Under the pieces are notes generated by a model. The model was given only the letters and a program-made list of their open reading frames with translations, did no database searches and was not told where the DNA came from. Shown here in pieces: positions 8,233-17,188 of a stretch of 64,000 nucleotides of DNA; positions within the stretch are counted from its first letter, which is position 1, and the number at the start of each line of letters is the position of its first letter. Source of the DNA: Solwaraspora sp. WMMD1047 (GTDB lineage Bacteria > Actinomycetota > Actinomycetes > Mycobacteriales > Micromonosporaceae); assembly GCF_029626155.1 (NCBI RefSeq), contig NZ_JARUBL010000001.1, positions 1,860,001 through 1,924,000 of the forward strand. The letters run 5' to 3'. Both the position numbers and the translations under genes were made by a program.

Positions 8233-10596
8233 GTGACCGAGGCCAATCGGGTCGAGTTGATGATCGGGGGCATGACCTGCGCCTCCTGCGCCTCTCGGGT
8301 GGAGAAGAAGCTGAACCGGATGCCCGGGGTCAGCGCGACGGTCAACTACGCGACCGAGAAGGCGACCGCGCTGGTCCAGGACGGGGTGACCGTGCAGGAC
8401 CTGATCGCCACGGTCCGGTCCACCGGCTACACCGCCCGACCGCCGGAGCCCGCCCGGCCGGCCCGGTCCGCACCGGCTGACCCCGGGTCGGCCGCCGTCG
8501 GGTCGGCCGTCGCCGAGCAGGGTGGCGCCGGACCGGTCGGCGCCGGACCGGCCGATACCGCGCCGGGCACCGAGCCCGCGGAGCCGGCGCCGGCGGGGCA
8601 GCGCGAGCTGCGTACCCGGTTGTGGGTTTCGGTGGCGTTGGCCGTGCCGGTCGTCTTCCTCGCCATGGTGCCGCCGGCCCAGTTCACCAACTGGCAGTGG
8701 CTGTCGCTGACGCTGGCCGCCCCGGTCGTGCTCTGGGGCGGCCTGCCCTTCCACCGGGCCGCCCTGATCAACCTGCGGCACGGCGCCGCGACCATGGACA
8801 CCCTGATCTCGGTCGGCACCCTGGCCGCCCTCGGCTGGTCGCTCTGGGCGCTCTTCTTCGGCGACGCCGGGATGCCCGGCATGACCCACCCGTTCACGCT
8901 GCGCATCGACCGGAGCCAGGGCGCCGACGCCATCTACCTGGAGGCCGCCGCCGGGGTGACCGCGTTCGTGCTGGCCGGGCGGTACTTCGAGGTCACCGCC
9001 AAGCGGCGGGCCGGCAGCGCGCTGCGGGCGCTGCTGCGGCTCGGCGCCCGGGACGCCACAGTGCTCCGGGACGGGCGCGAGGTCCGGGTCCCGGTCGAGC
9101 GGCTCGCGGTCGGGGACCGGTTCGTGGTCCGGCCGGGCGAGAAGATCGCCACCGACGGCACGGTCTCCGAGGGCGCCTCGGCGGTGGACGCCAGCCTGCT
9201 CACCGGCGAGTCGGTCCCCGTCGAGGTCACCGTCGGCGACAGCGTGACCGGCGGCACGGTGAACGCCGGCGGCCGGCTGGTGGTCACCGCGACCCGGGTC
9301 GGGGCCGAGACCCAGCTCGCCCAGATGGCCCGGCTGGTCGAGGAGGCGCAGAGCGGCAAGGCGCGGGCGCAGCGGCTCGCCGACCGGATCGCCGGGGTCT
9401 TCGTACCGGTCGTCATCGCGCTGGCGGTCGGGACGCTCGGCTACTGGCTGGGCACCGGGGCGGGACCGGGCGCCGCGTTCACGGCGGCGGTGGCCGTACT
9501 GATCATCGCCTGCCCGTGCGCCCTCGGCCTGGCCACCCCGATGGCGCTGCTGGTCGGTACGGGCCGGGGCGCCCAGCTCGGCATCCTGATCCGGGGACCG
9601 GAGGCGCTGGAACGGGCCCGCCGGATCGACACCGTCGTGCTCGACAAGACCGGGACGGTCACCACCGGCCGGATGGCGCTCGTCGACCTGACCGTCGCCG
9701 ACGGCGAGGACCGCGCCGAGGTGCTGCGGCTCGCCGGTGCGCTGGAGGCCGGCTCCGAGCATCCGATCGCCCGCGCGGTGGTCGCCGCGGCCGAGCTCGC
9801 GGGCACCCTGCCGCCGGTGACCGAGTTCGCCAACCAGCCCGGCGCCGGCGTTCGGGGGGTGGTCGAGGGGCGGCGGGTCGCCGTCGGCAAGCCGAGCTTC
9901 GTCGCCCCGGCCCCGCCCGCCGACGAACTGGCCGAGGCGGTCGCCGCCGCGGCCGCCGCCGGCCGCACCGTCGTCGCGGTCGGCTGGGACGACCGGGTAC
10001 GCGGGGTGCTCGTCGTCGCCGACCAGGTCCGGCCGACCAGCCGGGCGGCGGTGGCGCGGCTGCGCGACCTCGGCCTGACCCCGGTGCTGCTCACCGGCGA
10101 CAGCGCGGCGGTGGCCCGGCAGGTGGCCGCCGAGGCCGGCGTCGACCAGGTGCACGCCGAGGTGCTGCCGGCCGACAAGGTCGAGGTGGTGCGCCGGCTA
10201 CAGGAGGGCGGCGCCGTGGTGGCGATGGTCGGCGACGGGGTCAACGACGCCGCCGCGCTGGCCCGGGCGGACCTGGGCCTGGCGATGGGGACCGGCACCG
10301 ACGCCGCCATCGAAGCGGCCGACCTGACCCTGGTCCGGGGCGACCTGATGGCCGCCGTCGACGGGATCCGGCTCGCCCGGCGTACGCTGCGGGTCATCCA
10401 GAGCAACCTGTTCTGGGCGTTCGCCTACAACGTGGCCGCCCTCCCGCTGGCCGCCGCCGGACTACTCAATCCGATGATCGCCGGGGCGGCCATGGCACTC
10501 TCCTCGGTGTTCGTCGTCTCAAACAGCCAGCGGCTGCGGAGCTTCCGGCCGGTCGGCCCGGCGGGGACACTGGGTGATGCGACCCCGCTCGGTTGA
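8233..10596 (+). CDS. copA: Copper-exporting P1B-type ATPase
   Basis: Heavy-metal P-type ATPase, ~787 aa, pumping Cu(I) out of the cytoplasm. It has one N-terminal HMA domain with the metal motif GMTCASC, then a long Ala/Pro/Gly linker unlike the core. Paired membrane helices follow, then the actuator domain (LLTGESVPV), the transmembrane metal site [13 protein letters not shown], the phosphorylation site DKTGTVTTG, the SEHPIA nucleotide-binding motif and the hinge [11 protein letters not shown]. The CPC motif indicates Cu(I)/Ag(I) specificity. GTG 8233 best matches family N-termini (MTEANRVEL...); GTG 8221 and 8224 are in frame and possible. A CsoR-like operator lies just upstream. Confidence 0.93.
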   Translation: MTEANRVELMIGGMTCASCASRVEKKLNRMPGVSATVNYATEKATALVQDGVTVQDLIATVRSTGYTARPPEPARPARSAPADPGSAAVGSAVAEQGGAGPVGAGPADTAPGTEPAEPAPAGQRELRTRLWVSVALAVPVVFLAMVPPAQFTNWQWLSLTLAAPVVLWGGLPFHRAALINLRHGAATMDTLISVGTLAALGWSLWALFFGDAGMPGMTHPFTLRIDRSQGADAIYLEAAAGVTAFVLAGRYFEVTAKRRAGSALRALLRLGARDATVLRDGREVRVPVERLAVGDRFVVRPGEKIATDGTVSEGASAVDASLLTGESVPVEVTVGDSVTGGTVNAGGRLVVTATRVGAETQLAQMARLVEEAQSGKARAQRLADRIAGVFVPVVIALAVGTLGYWLGTGAGPGAAFTAAVAVLIIACPCALGLATPMALLVGTGRGAQLGILIRGPEALERARRIDTVVLDKTGTVTTGRMALVDLTVADGEDRAEVLRLAGALEAGSEHPIARAVVAAAELAGTLPPVTEFANQPGAGVRGVVEGRRVAVGKPSFVAPAPPADELAEAVAAAAAAGRTVVAVGWDDRVRGVLVVADQVRPTSRAAVARLRDLGLTPVLLTGDSAAVARQVAAEAGVDQVHAEVLPADKVEVVRRLQEGGAVVAMVGDGVNDAAALARADLGLAMGTGTDAAIEAADLTLVRGDLMAAVDGIRLARRTLRVIQSNLFWAFAYNVAALPLAAAGLLNPMIAGAAMALSSVFVVSNSQRLRSFRPVGPAGTLGDATPLG

Positions 10597-10617
10597 CTCA
10601 TCGGCAAGGATAGATAG

Positions 10618-11289
10618 ATGCTCGACAAGCGCCTCTACCACCACCTGGTGACCTGGCTCGGCCAGTGGCCGGCCGGGCTTCCGCTGCACGTGGTGGGTTC
10701 CGAGCGGCGGATCCGACCCGCCTGGGACGGCCGGCTGTACCCGGTCGTCGGGGTCGGGACCGGGAAGAAGGCCCTGCTCTCGGTGCCGCCGACGCGCACC
10801 GCCGCCGTCCGGGAGCTGACCCACCTGCCGATGGACGAGCTGCTCACCAAGCTGCCCGGTGCCCTCGGCCAGGACGGTTGGCGGGCCGAGCGGCTGGTCT
10901 TCCGGTACACCCTGGACCCGGCGCCGCTGCCGGACGCGGGGGAGTGGGTCGCGGCCGGCGGCCCGGACCTGCCGACCTGGCTACGGCCGTTCAGCGGGGA
11001 CGTGCTGGTCGCCCGTGACCCGGACGGGCGACCGCTGGCCGCGGTCGGTGTCAAGCGGCACGACGGGCACGGCCACGAGTTGGCGGTGGTCACCGAGCCG
11101 GCCGCCGCCGGCCGGGGACTGGCCCGCCGGCTCGTCGCCCAGGCCGCCCGGCGGGTGCTCGACGAGGGCGCCGTCCCGACCTACCTGCACGCCCGGGAGA
11201 ACGTCGCCTCGGCCCGGGTGGCCGCCGCGGCCGGCTTCGTCGACGGGGGCTGGTCGGCGTACCTCATGTTCGACCCGTCGACCCCGTGA
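10618..11289 (+). CDS. GNAT family N-acetyltransferase
   Basis: Acetyltransferase-like protein of 223 aa. The C-terminal half carries the GNAT core: a beta strand (DVLVARDPDGRPLAAVGVKR), the acetyl-CoA loop VTEPAAAGRGLARRLVAQAA (an R/Q-x-x-G-x-G/A variant) and the closing ENVASARVAAAAGF. The N-terminal ~90 residues form an uncharacterised domain. The substrate cannot be deduced. ATG 10618 is preceded by AAGGA and lies 21 nt after copA on the same strand, so it may be co-transcribed, though a functional link to copper is not evident. It converges with nagZ, the stops being 15 nt apart. Confidence 0.8.
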   Translation: MLDKRLYHHLVTWLGQWPAGLPLHVVGSERRIRPAWDGRLYPVVGVGTGKKALLSVPPTRTAAVRELTHLPMDELLTKLPGALGQDGWRAERLVFRYTLDPAPLPDAGEWVAAGGPDLPTWLRPFSGDVLVARDPDGRPLAAVGVKRHDGHGHELAVVTEPAAAGRGLARRLVAQAARRVLDEGAVPTYLHARENVASARVAAAAGFVDGGWSAYLMFDPSTP

Positions 11290-11304
11290 CCAGCTAGCAC
11301 CGGG

Positions 11305-12807
11305 TCAGCGGGCCAGGCCCAGTGCCTCGGCGGCGGCGCGGCCGTTGGCGTGGCTGGCGCCGTAGGTGGTGACGAACGCCCGGACGCCCGCCGGGCGCCA
11401 CCGCGACGGCCAGCCCATCTCGACCACCGTCACGCGGTGCGTGGCGGCCAGCGCCTCGACCAGCTCGGGTGCCCCCGGCAGGCGGTGCACATGCCGCCCC
11501 ACCAGCACGATCGGGCGCCGGCCGGCCAGCTCCCGCACCGCCTGCGCGTCGGTCTCGGCGGCCACCAGCCGAAGCTGCCGGGGGCCGGCCGGATCGGGCG
11601 GCGTGGCGCCGTCCGGCCCGGCCGGGTCGGGCTCGGGTGCCAGGTGCGGGCTCAGGCCCCAGGGGACCCGGCCCTCGGCGACGGTCGAGGCGGCGAGCAG
11701 CTGCACCACGAGCGGGTCGGCCAGGCCGTCGAGGACGCCCTCGACCCGGACGGCGCGGCGGGCGGCGGCGTACCCGAGGTTGGTCGTGACGGCCTCGGCC
11801 ACCGCGGCGGCCCGGGTCCAGGCGGCGAGGTCGCCGGCCCGCCCGGCGGCCTGCTCGACCCGCTCCCGGGTCAGTCGCCCGTCGCCGATAGCGGCGACGA
11901 TCTCGGCGGCCACCCGCTCCACCAGGGCGGCGTCGACCCGGGCACCGATGCAGAGCAGGTCGGCCCCGGCGGCCAGCGCCCGGACCGCGGCCGGGGCGAT
12001 ACCGCCGGCGGCGAGCGAGGCGCCCTTCATCTCCAGCGCGTCGGTGATGACGGCGCCGGTGAAGCCGTACTCGTGGCGCAACAGGTCGATCAGGACGGCA
12101 CGGCTGAAGGTGGCCGGCCCGGTCCCGGTCAGGACCGGGACCCGGATGTGCGCGGTCATGACGGACCGCACGTCGGCGGCGACCACCGCCGCGAACGGCG
12201 GCAGGTCGCGGCGGCGCAGCAGGTCCAGCGGCACGTCGACGGTGGGCAGTTCGTAGTGCGAGTCGGCGACGGTGGCGCCGTGGCCGGGGAAGTGTTTCGC
12301 GCAGGCGGCCACCCCGGTGGCCTGCAGGCCGGCGACGGCCGCCGCGGAGTGTGCGGCCACCCGCAGCGGGTCGGCGCCGAACGAGCGGGTGCCGATGATC
12401 GGGTTGTCGTCGGCGGTGTTGACGTCGACCGTCGGGGCCAGGTTGACGTTGATGCCCAGCCCGGCCAGCTCGCCGCCGATGGCCTGGTAGACCCGGCGGG
12501 TCAGGGCCGGGTCGTCGACCGCGCCGAGGGCGGCGTTGCCCGGGTACGGGCTGCCGGTGGCGTGCGCCAGCCGGGTGACGTCGCCGCCCTCCTCGTCGAT
12601 GGCGATCAGCACGTCGGGGCGGGCGGCGCGCAGCGCGGCGGTGCTGGCCGCGACCTGGGCCGGGTGGTCGATGTTGCGGCCGAACAGGGTGTGTCCGGCC
12701 AGCCCTTCGCCGACCAGCTCCAGTGCCCAGTCCGGCGGGTTGTCGCCCGGGTACGCGGCCAGCAGCGTACGCAGTGCCAGCCGGCGAAGTCCTGGATCGC
12801 TTGCCAC
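11305..12807 (-). CDS. nagZ: Beta-N-acetylhexosaminidase, glycoside hydrolase family 3
   Basis: GH3 enzyme of 500 aa removing terminal beta-GlcNAc, typically from peptidoglycan or chitin fragments. The NagZ signature KHFPGHGATVADSHYELP (mobile His-containing loop) and the nucleophile Asp in ITDALEMKG are intact. An additional ~150-residue C-terminal alpha/beta domain (RPIVLVGRHVHRLPG...) is present. No signal peptide is seen, so it is probably cytoplasmic. The start is GTG 12807, with a purine-rich SD (GGAGGGAGA) ~5 nt upstream; the open frame upstream lies in non-coding sequence. Divergent from a ROK regulator with a shared operator at 12945, which suggests control by an amino sugar. Confidence 0.88.
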   Translation of the reverse strand: MASDPGLRRLALRTLLAAYPGDNPPDWALELVGEGLAGHTLFGRNIDHPAQVAASTAALRAARPDVLIAIDEEGGDVTRLAHATGSPYPGNAALGAVDDPALTRRVYQAIGGELAGLGINVNLAPTVDVNTADDNPIIGTRSFGADPLRVAAHSAAAVAGLQATGVAACAKHFPGHGATVADSHYELPTVDVPLDLLRRRDLPPFAAVVAADVRSVMTAHIRVPVLTGTGPATFSRAVLIDLLRHEYGFTGAVITDALEMKGASLAAGGIAPAAVRALAAGADLLCIGARVDAALVERVAAEIVAAIGDGRLTRERVEQAAGRAGDLAAWTRAAAVAEAVTTNLGYAAARRAVRVEGVLDGLADPLVVQLLAASTVAEGRVPWGLSPHLAPEPDPAGPDGATPPDPAGPRQLRLVAAETDAQAVRELAGRRPIVLVGRHVHRLPGAPELVEALAATHRVTVVEMGWPSRWRPAGVRAFVTTYGASHANGRAAAEALGLAR

Positions 12808-12936
12808 GATGTCTCCCTCCGCCCCCTCCGAGTGTCGCACCGGAGAGGGCCGTCCCGGGCGCCAGCGGTGCCGGGTCGGCCTACCACCAAACCGGCACCG
12901 GCCCATTACGCTACGGCTACCGCCATTAAGGCTAGC

Positions 12937-12959
12937 TTAGCTAATAGGAAAGTTTACTA
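12937..12959. promoter_or_regulatory. Dyad operator between nagZ and ROK regulator
   Basis: An AT-rich patch in an otherwise GC-rich intergenic region. TAGGAAAGTTTACTA (12945-12959) is a 7+1+7 dyad with a single mismatched pair, and immediately left of it TTAGCTAA (12937-12944) is a perfect palindrome. It is placed ~40 nt before the ROK start and upstream of divergent nagZ. It is the natural candidate operator for the ROK protein; binding is inferred. Confidence 0.55.
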
Positions 12960-12998
12960 ACAGATCAGCGTCGACACTGACCCCCCGGAGGACGTCGC

Positions 12999-14174
12999 AT
13001 GCCATCCACCCGGCTACCCGGCACCCCCCGCCTGCTCCGCGCGCTCAACGACCGGGCCGCGCTGGAGCTGCTGCTGACCCGCGGTCCGCTCACCCGGGCC
13101 CAGCTCGGCGAGCTGACCGGCCTGTCCAAGGTGACCGCGTCGCAGCTGGTGGAACGGCTGGAGGAGCGCGGCCTGGTCAGCCGGGTCGGTGAGCAGGCCG
13201 GCGGCCGGGGCCCGAACGCGCAGCTCTACGCCGTCCGGCCGGGCAGCGCGCACGTGGTGGGCGTCGACGTCGGCCCGGACCGGGTGGTGGCCGCCTGCGC
13301 CGACATCACCGGCGCGGTGACCGGCCGGGTCGAACAGTCCACCCGGGACACCGACGACCCGGTCCGGGTGGTCCACGACGCCGTCGTCGAGGCCGCCGGC
13401 AGCGCGCACGCCCAGCTCGCCAGCGTACGACGGGTGGTGCTCGGCACGCCGGGCCTGGTCGACCCGGCGACCGGCGACATCACCTTCGCCTTCAACCTGC
13501 CGCGCTGGCACCGCGGCCTGCTGGCCGCCCTGCGGGAGGACCTGCACACGCCGGTCGTCTTCGAGAACGACGTGAACCTGGCCGCCGTCGCCGAGGCGCA
13601 GTCCGGCGCCGCCCGCGGCGTCGACGACTTCGTGCTGGTCTGGGCCGGCGCCGGCCTGGGCCTGGCCATCGTGCTCGGCGGCCGGCTGCACCACGGCAGC
13701 TCCGGCGCCGCCGGCGAGATCGGCTACCTGCCGGTGCCCGGCGCGCCCATCCCGCGCGACGTCTCCCGCCGGGCCAAGCCGGCGTTCCAGCAGTTGGCCG
13801 CCGCCGACGCGGTCAAGGCGGTCGCCCGCGAGCACGGCTTCCGGGCGGCCAACGCGGCGGACGCCGTCCGCGCCGCCATCGCCGCGGGTACCTCCGGCGG
13901 ACCGGTGCTCGACGAACTGGCCCGCCGGCTGGCGCTCGGCGTGGCCAGCACCTGCGTGGTGCTGGACCCGCCGCTGGTGGTGCTGGCCGGCGAGATCGGC
14001 CAGGCCGGCGGCAGCGCGCTGGCCGACCGGGTGCAGCACGAGGTGGCCGCGATCACGCTGGTGACGCCGCGCGTGGTGGCCACCGAGGTGACCGACGAGC
14101 CGGTGCTGAGCGGCGCGCTGCGGACCGCCCTGGACGCGGTCCGCGACGAGGTCTTCGGCTCCACCCTGGGCTGA
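12999..14174 (+). CDS. ROK family transcriptional regulator
   Basis: Sugar-responsive repressor-type protein, 391 aa. An N-terminal winged HTH (GPLTRAQLGELTGLSKVTAS, ~25-50) is followed by a two-lobed ROK domain (GVDVGPDRVVAACADI, GTPGLVDPATGDI, FENDVNLAAVAEAQ, GAAGEIGYLPV). The usual ROK zinc cluster (GHxxxxxxxxxCxCGxxGC) is absent: after GEIGYLPV there is a Cys-free loop, so it may sense its ligand differently from NagC/Mlc. ATG 12999 has a good SD (CCGGAGG). Its placement beside nagZ suggests control by GlcNAc, GlcNAc-6-P or muropeptide sugars. Confidence 0.87.
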   Translation: MPSTRLPGTPRLLRALNDRAALELLLTRGPLTRAQLGELTGLSKVTASQLVERLEERGLVSRVGEQAGGRGPNAQLYAVRPGSAHVVGVDVGPDRVVAACADITGAVTGRVEQSTRDTDDPVRVVHDAVVEAAGSAHAQLASVRRVVLGTPGLVDPATGDITFAFNLPRWHRGLLAALREDLHTPVVFENDVNLAAVAEAQSGAARGVDDFVLVWAGAGLGLAIVLGGRLHHGSSGAAGEIGYLPVPGAPIPRDVSRRAKPAFQQLAAADAVKAVAREHGFRAANAADAVRAAIAAGTSGGPVLDELARRLALGVASTCVVLDPPLVVLAGEIGQAGGSALADRVQHEVAAITLVTPRVVATEVTDEPVLSGALRTALDAVRDEVFGSTLG

Positions 14175-14232
14175 GCCGCCGAGGTCAGGCCAGGCCGCCG
14201 GGGTCAGGCCAGTGCGGCCGGGGTCAGGCCAG
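14175..14232. repeat. Three tandem ~19-bp repeats between ROK gene and ABC permease
   Basis: Three near-identical copies of a GCCGGGGTCAGGCCAG-type unit (start points about 14175, 14194 and 14213). The last overlaps the stop codon of the minus-strand permease; each GTCA gives a TGA on that strand. No function is apparent. Confidence 0.6.
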
Positions 14233-15222
14233 GTCGCGGCGGCGGAAGACGGCGAAGGCCGTGCCCACGGCGCCCGCGGTCACCGCCAGCAGCACCAGCG
14301 CCGCCGGCACCCAGGTGATCGTGTACGCCCCGGTGCAGTCGACGTCGACCGCGCCCCGGCAGGCGCGCTGATCCCAGAGCGAGGTCTCGCCGGTCATCCA
14401 GGTGATCACGTAGGTGGAGAGCATCCACTGGTCCGGCCGGGCCGCCTCGACGATCTCCATCACGATCCGGGCGCCGGCCTCCCAGAGCACCGCGTACCCG
14501 GCGACGGTGCCGAGGGCGGCGGCGGTGTGCCCGCCCAGGGTGGCGATGGCGAAGCCGGCCGCCGTGGTCATCAGGATCAGCGCGAAGCCCCGCCCGACGG
14601 TGAGCGCCAGCCACCCCCAGAACTCGCCGTCGGTGTTGCCCGGCAGGCCCCCGACCTGGGCGATCGTCCAGAAGGCACCGAGGTAGAGCACCGCGGCGAC
14701 CAGCGAGACCAGCAGTACACCGGCCAGCAGCGTGCCGAGCTTGCCGCCGAGCACCGTCAACCGGCTGGGCCGCCACAGCAGCAGGTTCGTCATCCCGCCG
14801 GAGTTGAGGTCGGCGCCGATGTAGGAGGCGCCGACCAGGAAGCCGAACAGGGCCAGGAACGTCACCAGGAAGTAGACCAGCGGCCTGATCTGCCGGTCGA
14901 AGACGAAGACCCCGTAGAGGAAGTCGGCGGCGTCGATCCGGGCCGGCCGGAGGTCGTCGCAGTCGCGCGGGTACTTCTCCCGGAGGTCGGACGGCTCGGC
15001 GGAGCGCTGGGCGGCCAGGCAGTCGGCGTACCAGCGTTCGGCGTCCAGCCGGGTCTCGGCCGCCTGCGCCTCGGCCCGGGCCAACTCGGGACCGGTCGGC
15101 GCGTGCGAGCCGGCGATGGTGGTGGCGATCGTGATGCCGAAGGCCCCGATCAGCAGCAGCACCATCACCTGGACGAACCGGCGCGCGGTCAGTCGGCCGA
15201 CCTCGGCCCGGATCAGGTTCAT
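14224..15222 (-). CDS. ABC transporter permease (ABC-2 type)
   Basis: Membrane subunit of 332 aa for a two-component ABC exporter encoded with the overlapping ATPase. One N-terminal helix (QVMVLLLIGAFGITIATTIA) is followed by an extracytoplasmic segment of ~90 residues with two Cys. Five further hydrophobic helices follow, and the protein ends in the cytoplasmic AVFRRRDLA. The start ATG 15222 overlaps the ATPase stop by 4 nt (ATGA). The substrate is unknown; multidrug or lipid export, or self-resistance, are typical for the family. The stop codon lies inside a short tandem repeat. Confidence 0.82.
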   Translation of the reverse strand: MNLIRAEVGRLTARRFVQVMVLLLIGAFGITIATTIAGSHAPTGPELARAEAQAAETRLDAERWYADCLAAQRSAEPSDLREKYPRDCDDLRPARIDAADFLYGVFVFDRQIRPLVYFLVTFLALFGFLVGASYIGADLNSGGMTNLLLWRPSRLTVLGGKLGTLLAGVLLVSLVAAVLYLGAFWTIAQVGGLPGNTDGEFWGWLALTVGRGFALILMTTAAGFAIATLGGHTAAALGTVAGYAVLWEAGARIVMEIVEAARPDQWMLSTYVITWMTGETSLWDQRACRGAVDVDCTGAYTITWVPAALVLLAVTAGAVGTAFAVFRRRDLA

Positions 15223-16193
15223 GCGGCGTCCCCCTCGGCAGCCGGCTCGGCGGACCCACCCGCGTCGTCCACCTGTCGCGGGGTTTCGGAGCCGGTGAGC
15301 TGCAGAAAGACGCTCTCCAGATCGGGCGTGAGCGGGGTCAGCTCGCGGACCCACAGGCCCCGCTCGCCGAGCGCCTGACTGAGCCAGGCCGGGTCGGCCA
15401 GATCGGCCACGACCAGGTGGTCGGGGTGGCTTTCGACCGGCAGGCCGGCGGCCCGGATGATCTCGGCGGCCCGGTCCTGGTCGGCCACCCGGACCCGGTG
15501 CTCGCCCCGGTCGAACCCGGCCAGCACCTCGCCCACCGGACCGGCGGCCACCCGCCGGCCCCGCGAGATGATCGTGACGTGGTCGCAGATCTGCTGGATC
15601 TCGGCGAGGATGTGGCTGGAGACCAGCACGGTCACCCCGGCGGCGGAGAGCTGGCGCATCAGGTCCCGCATCTCGCGGATGCCGGCCGGATCCAGCCCGT
15701 TCGCCGGCTCGTCCAGGATCAGCAGCTCAGGCCGCTTCAGCAACGCGGAGGCGACCGCCAACCGCTGCTTCATACCGAGCGAGTAGCCCTTCACCCGGTC
15801 GTCACCGCGGTCGCGCAGACCGACCCGGACCAGCACCTCCTCCACCCGGTCCGGGGGCAGCCCGCCGGCCACCGCGAGCAGCCGCAGCGTCCGGCGGCCG
15901 GTGAAGTTGCCGAAGAACTGTGGACTCTCCACGATGGCCCCGAACCGGTCGACCACCTCCGCCAGCCGGTGCGGCGCCGGCCGCCCGAGCACGCTCATCC
16001 GGCCGCCGTCCGGGCGGACCAGGCCGAGCAGGGTACGCAGGGTGGTGGTCTTGCCCGACCCGTTCGGACCGAGGAAACCGTGCACCTGCCCGGCCTCCAC
16101 CACCATGTCGAAGCCGTCCAGCGCCACCCGCTCGCCCCGCCGCAGGCTACGGAACGTCTTGCGAAGCCCGTCGATTTCGATGACCGCGCTCAT
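15219..16193 (-). CDS. ABC transporter ATP-binding protein (DrrA/CcmA type)
   Basis: ATPase of 324 aa energising the downstream permease. Walker A GPNGSGKTT, signature YSLGMKQRLAVASALLKRPELL (LGMKQR replacing LSGGQ, as is usual in DrrA-like exporters), Walker B LLILDEPANGLDP and switch His in VLVSSHIL. The C-terminal ~90 residues form the domain seen in ABC-2 ATPases and carry a poorly conserved Asp/Glu-rich tail. The start ATG 16193 follows GAGGCCGGG; the frame stays open further upstream without a better start. It is divergent from another ABC ATPase 130 nt away. Confidence 0.9.
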   Translation of the reverse strand: MSAVIEIDGLRKTFRSLRRGERVALDGFDMVVEAGQVHGFLGPNGSGKTTTLRTLLGLVRPDGGRMSVLGRPAPHRLAEVVDRFGAIVESPQFFGNFTGRRTLRLLAVAGGLPPDRVEEVLVRVGLRDRGDDRVKGYSLGMKQRLAVASALLKRPELLILDEPANGLDPAGIREMRDLMRQLSAAGVTVLVSSHILAEIQQICDHVTIISRGRRVAAGPVGEVLAGFDRGEHRVRVADQDRAAEIIRAAGLPVESHPDHLVVADLADPAWLSQALGERGLWVRELTPLTPDLESVFLQLTGSETPRQVDDAGGSAEPAAEGDAA

Positions 16194-16324
16194 CCCGGCC
16201 TCGCGGCAGTGCATGCGTTCATCGGCACCCGATCGGCGGTAGTGAGCAACAGCACGGCGCCCCACCTTACGGCCTACCCGGCGCCCGTGGGGACCTGACA
16301 TCGGCTGCGTGGTTGGATGGTCCG

Positions 16325-17176
16325 GTGCCTACTGAGCTGGTCCCTGGCGTCGCCGGCGCCGCCGACGCCCGCCCCGCCGTCGATCCGGTGGCCGCCGATG
16401 CGGTGGTGGACCTCGCGCAGGTCACCGTCACCCGCTCCGGCAGCCACCTGCTGCGCGACCTGAGCTGGCGGGTCCAGCCCGGCGAGCGGTGGGTGATCCT
16501 CGGCCCGAACGGCGCTGGCAAGACGACCCTGCTGAACCTGGCCGCCGGGCGGCTGCACCCGACCACCGGCACGGTGCACGTGCTCGGCGAGCGGATCGGC
16601 CGCACCGACCTGGCGGAACTGCGTACCCGGATCGGGCTCTCCACGGCCGCGCTCGCCGAGCGGATCCCGGCGGACGAGCCGGTCCGTGACGTGGTGCTGA
16701 CCGCGGCCTGGTCGGTGGTGGGCCGGTGGCGGGAGAGCTACGACGCGACCGACGAGTCCCGGGCCCGCGCGCTGCTGGCCCAGTTCGGGGTGGCGGAGCT
16801 GGCCGACCGGCGGTACGGCACGCTGTCGGAGGGCGAACGCAAGCGGGTGCAGATCGCCCGGGCGTTGATGACCGACCCCGAGTTGCTGCTGCTCGACGAG
16901 CCGGCTGCCGGGCTGGACCTGGGCGGCCGGGAGGACCTGGTCGCCCGGCTGGCCCGGCTGGCCCAGGATCCGGACGCCCCGGCGCTGGTGCTGGTCACCC
17001 ACCATGTGGAGGAGATCCCACCCGGCTTCACCCACGCCCTGTTGCTGCGCGACGGCGGCGTGGTCGCGCGCGGACCGCTCGCCGCGACGGTGAACGGGGT
17101 GACCCTGTCGAAGACCTTCGGCGTGCCGCTGACGGTGGACCGCTCCGCCGACCGCTACGCCGCCCGGGCGCTCTGA
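16325..17176 (+). CDS. Stand-alone ABC ATP-binding protein
   Basis: ATPase of ~283 aa with a ~30-residue Ala/Asp-rich N-terminus. Walker A GPNGAGKTTL, signature LSEGERKRVQIARAL, Walker B LLLLDEPAAGLDLGG, and switch His within VTHHVEEIPPGFTHALLLRDG. The sequence resembles ModF/YlmA-like ATPases with no dedicated permease. There is none next to it: the following gene is on the opposite strand. The partner and substrate are unknown. GTG 16325 is preferred; TTG 16313 in the same frame is possible. Confidence 0.82.
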   Translation: MPTELVPGVAGAADARPAVDPVAADAVVDLAQVTVTRSGSHLLRDLSWRVQPGERWVILGPNGAGKTTLLNLAAGRLHPTTGTVHVLGERIGRTDLAELRTRIGLSTAALAERIPADEPVRDVVLTAAWSVVGRWRESYDATDESRARALLAQFGVAELADRRYGTLSEGERKRVQIARALMTDPELLLLDEPAAGLDLGGREDLVARLARLAQDPDAPALVLVTHHVEEIPPGFTHALLLRDGGVVARGPLAATVNGVTLSKTFGVPLTVDRSADRYAARAL

Positions 17177-17188
17177 GCCGCCGTCCGG

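Noticed and set aside
5899-10155. Very long minus-strand open frame (over 1,400 codons) opposite the GntR, HTH and copA genes
   Set aside because: It runs antisense to clear genes and has low-complexity Arg/Gly/Pro/Ala composition, a usual artefact of high-GC coding DNA.
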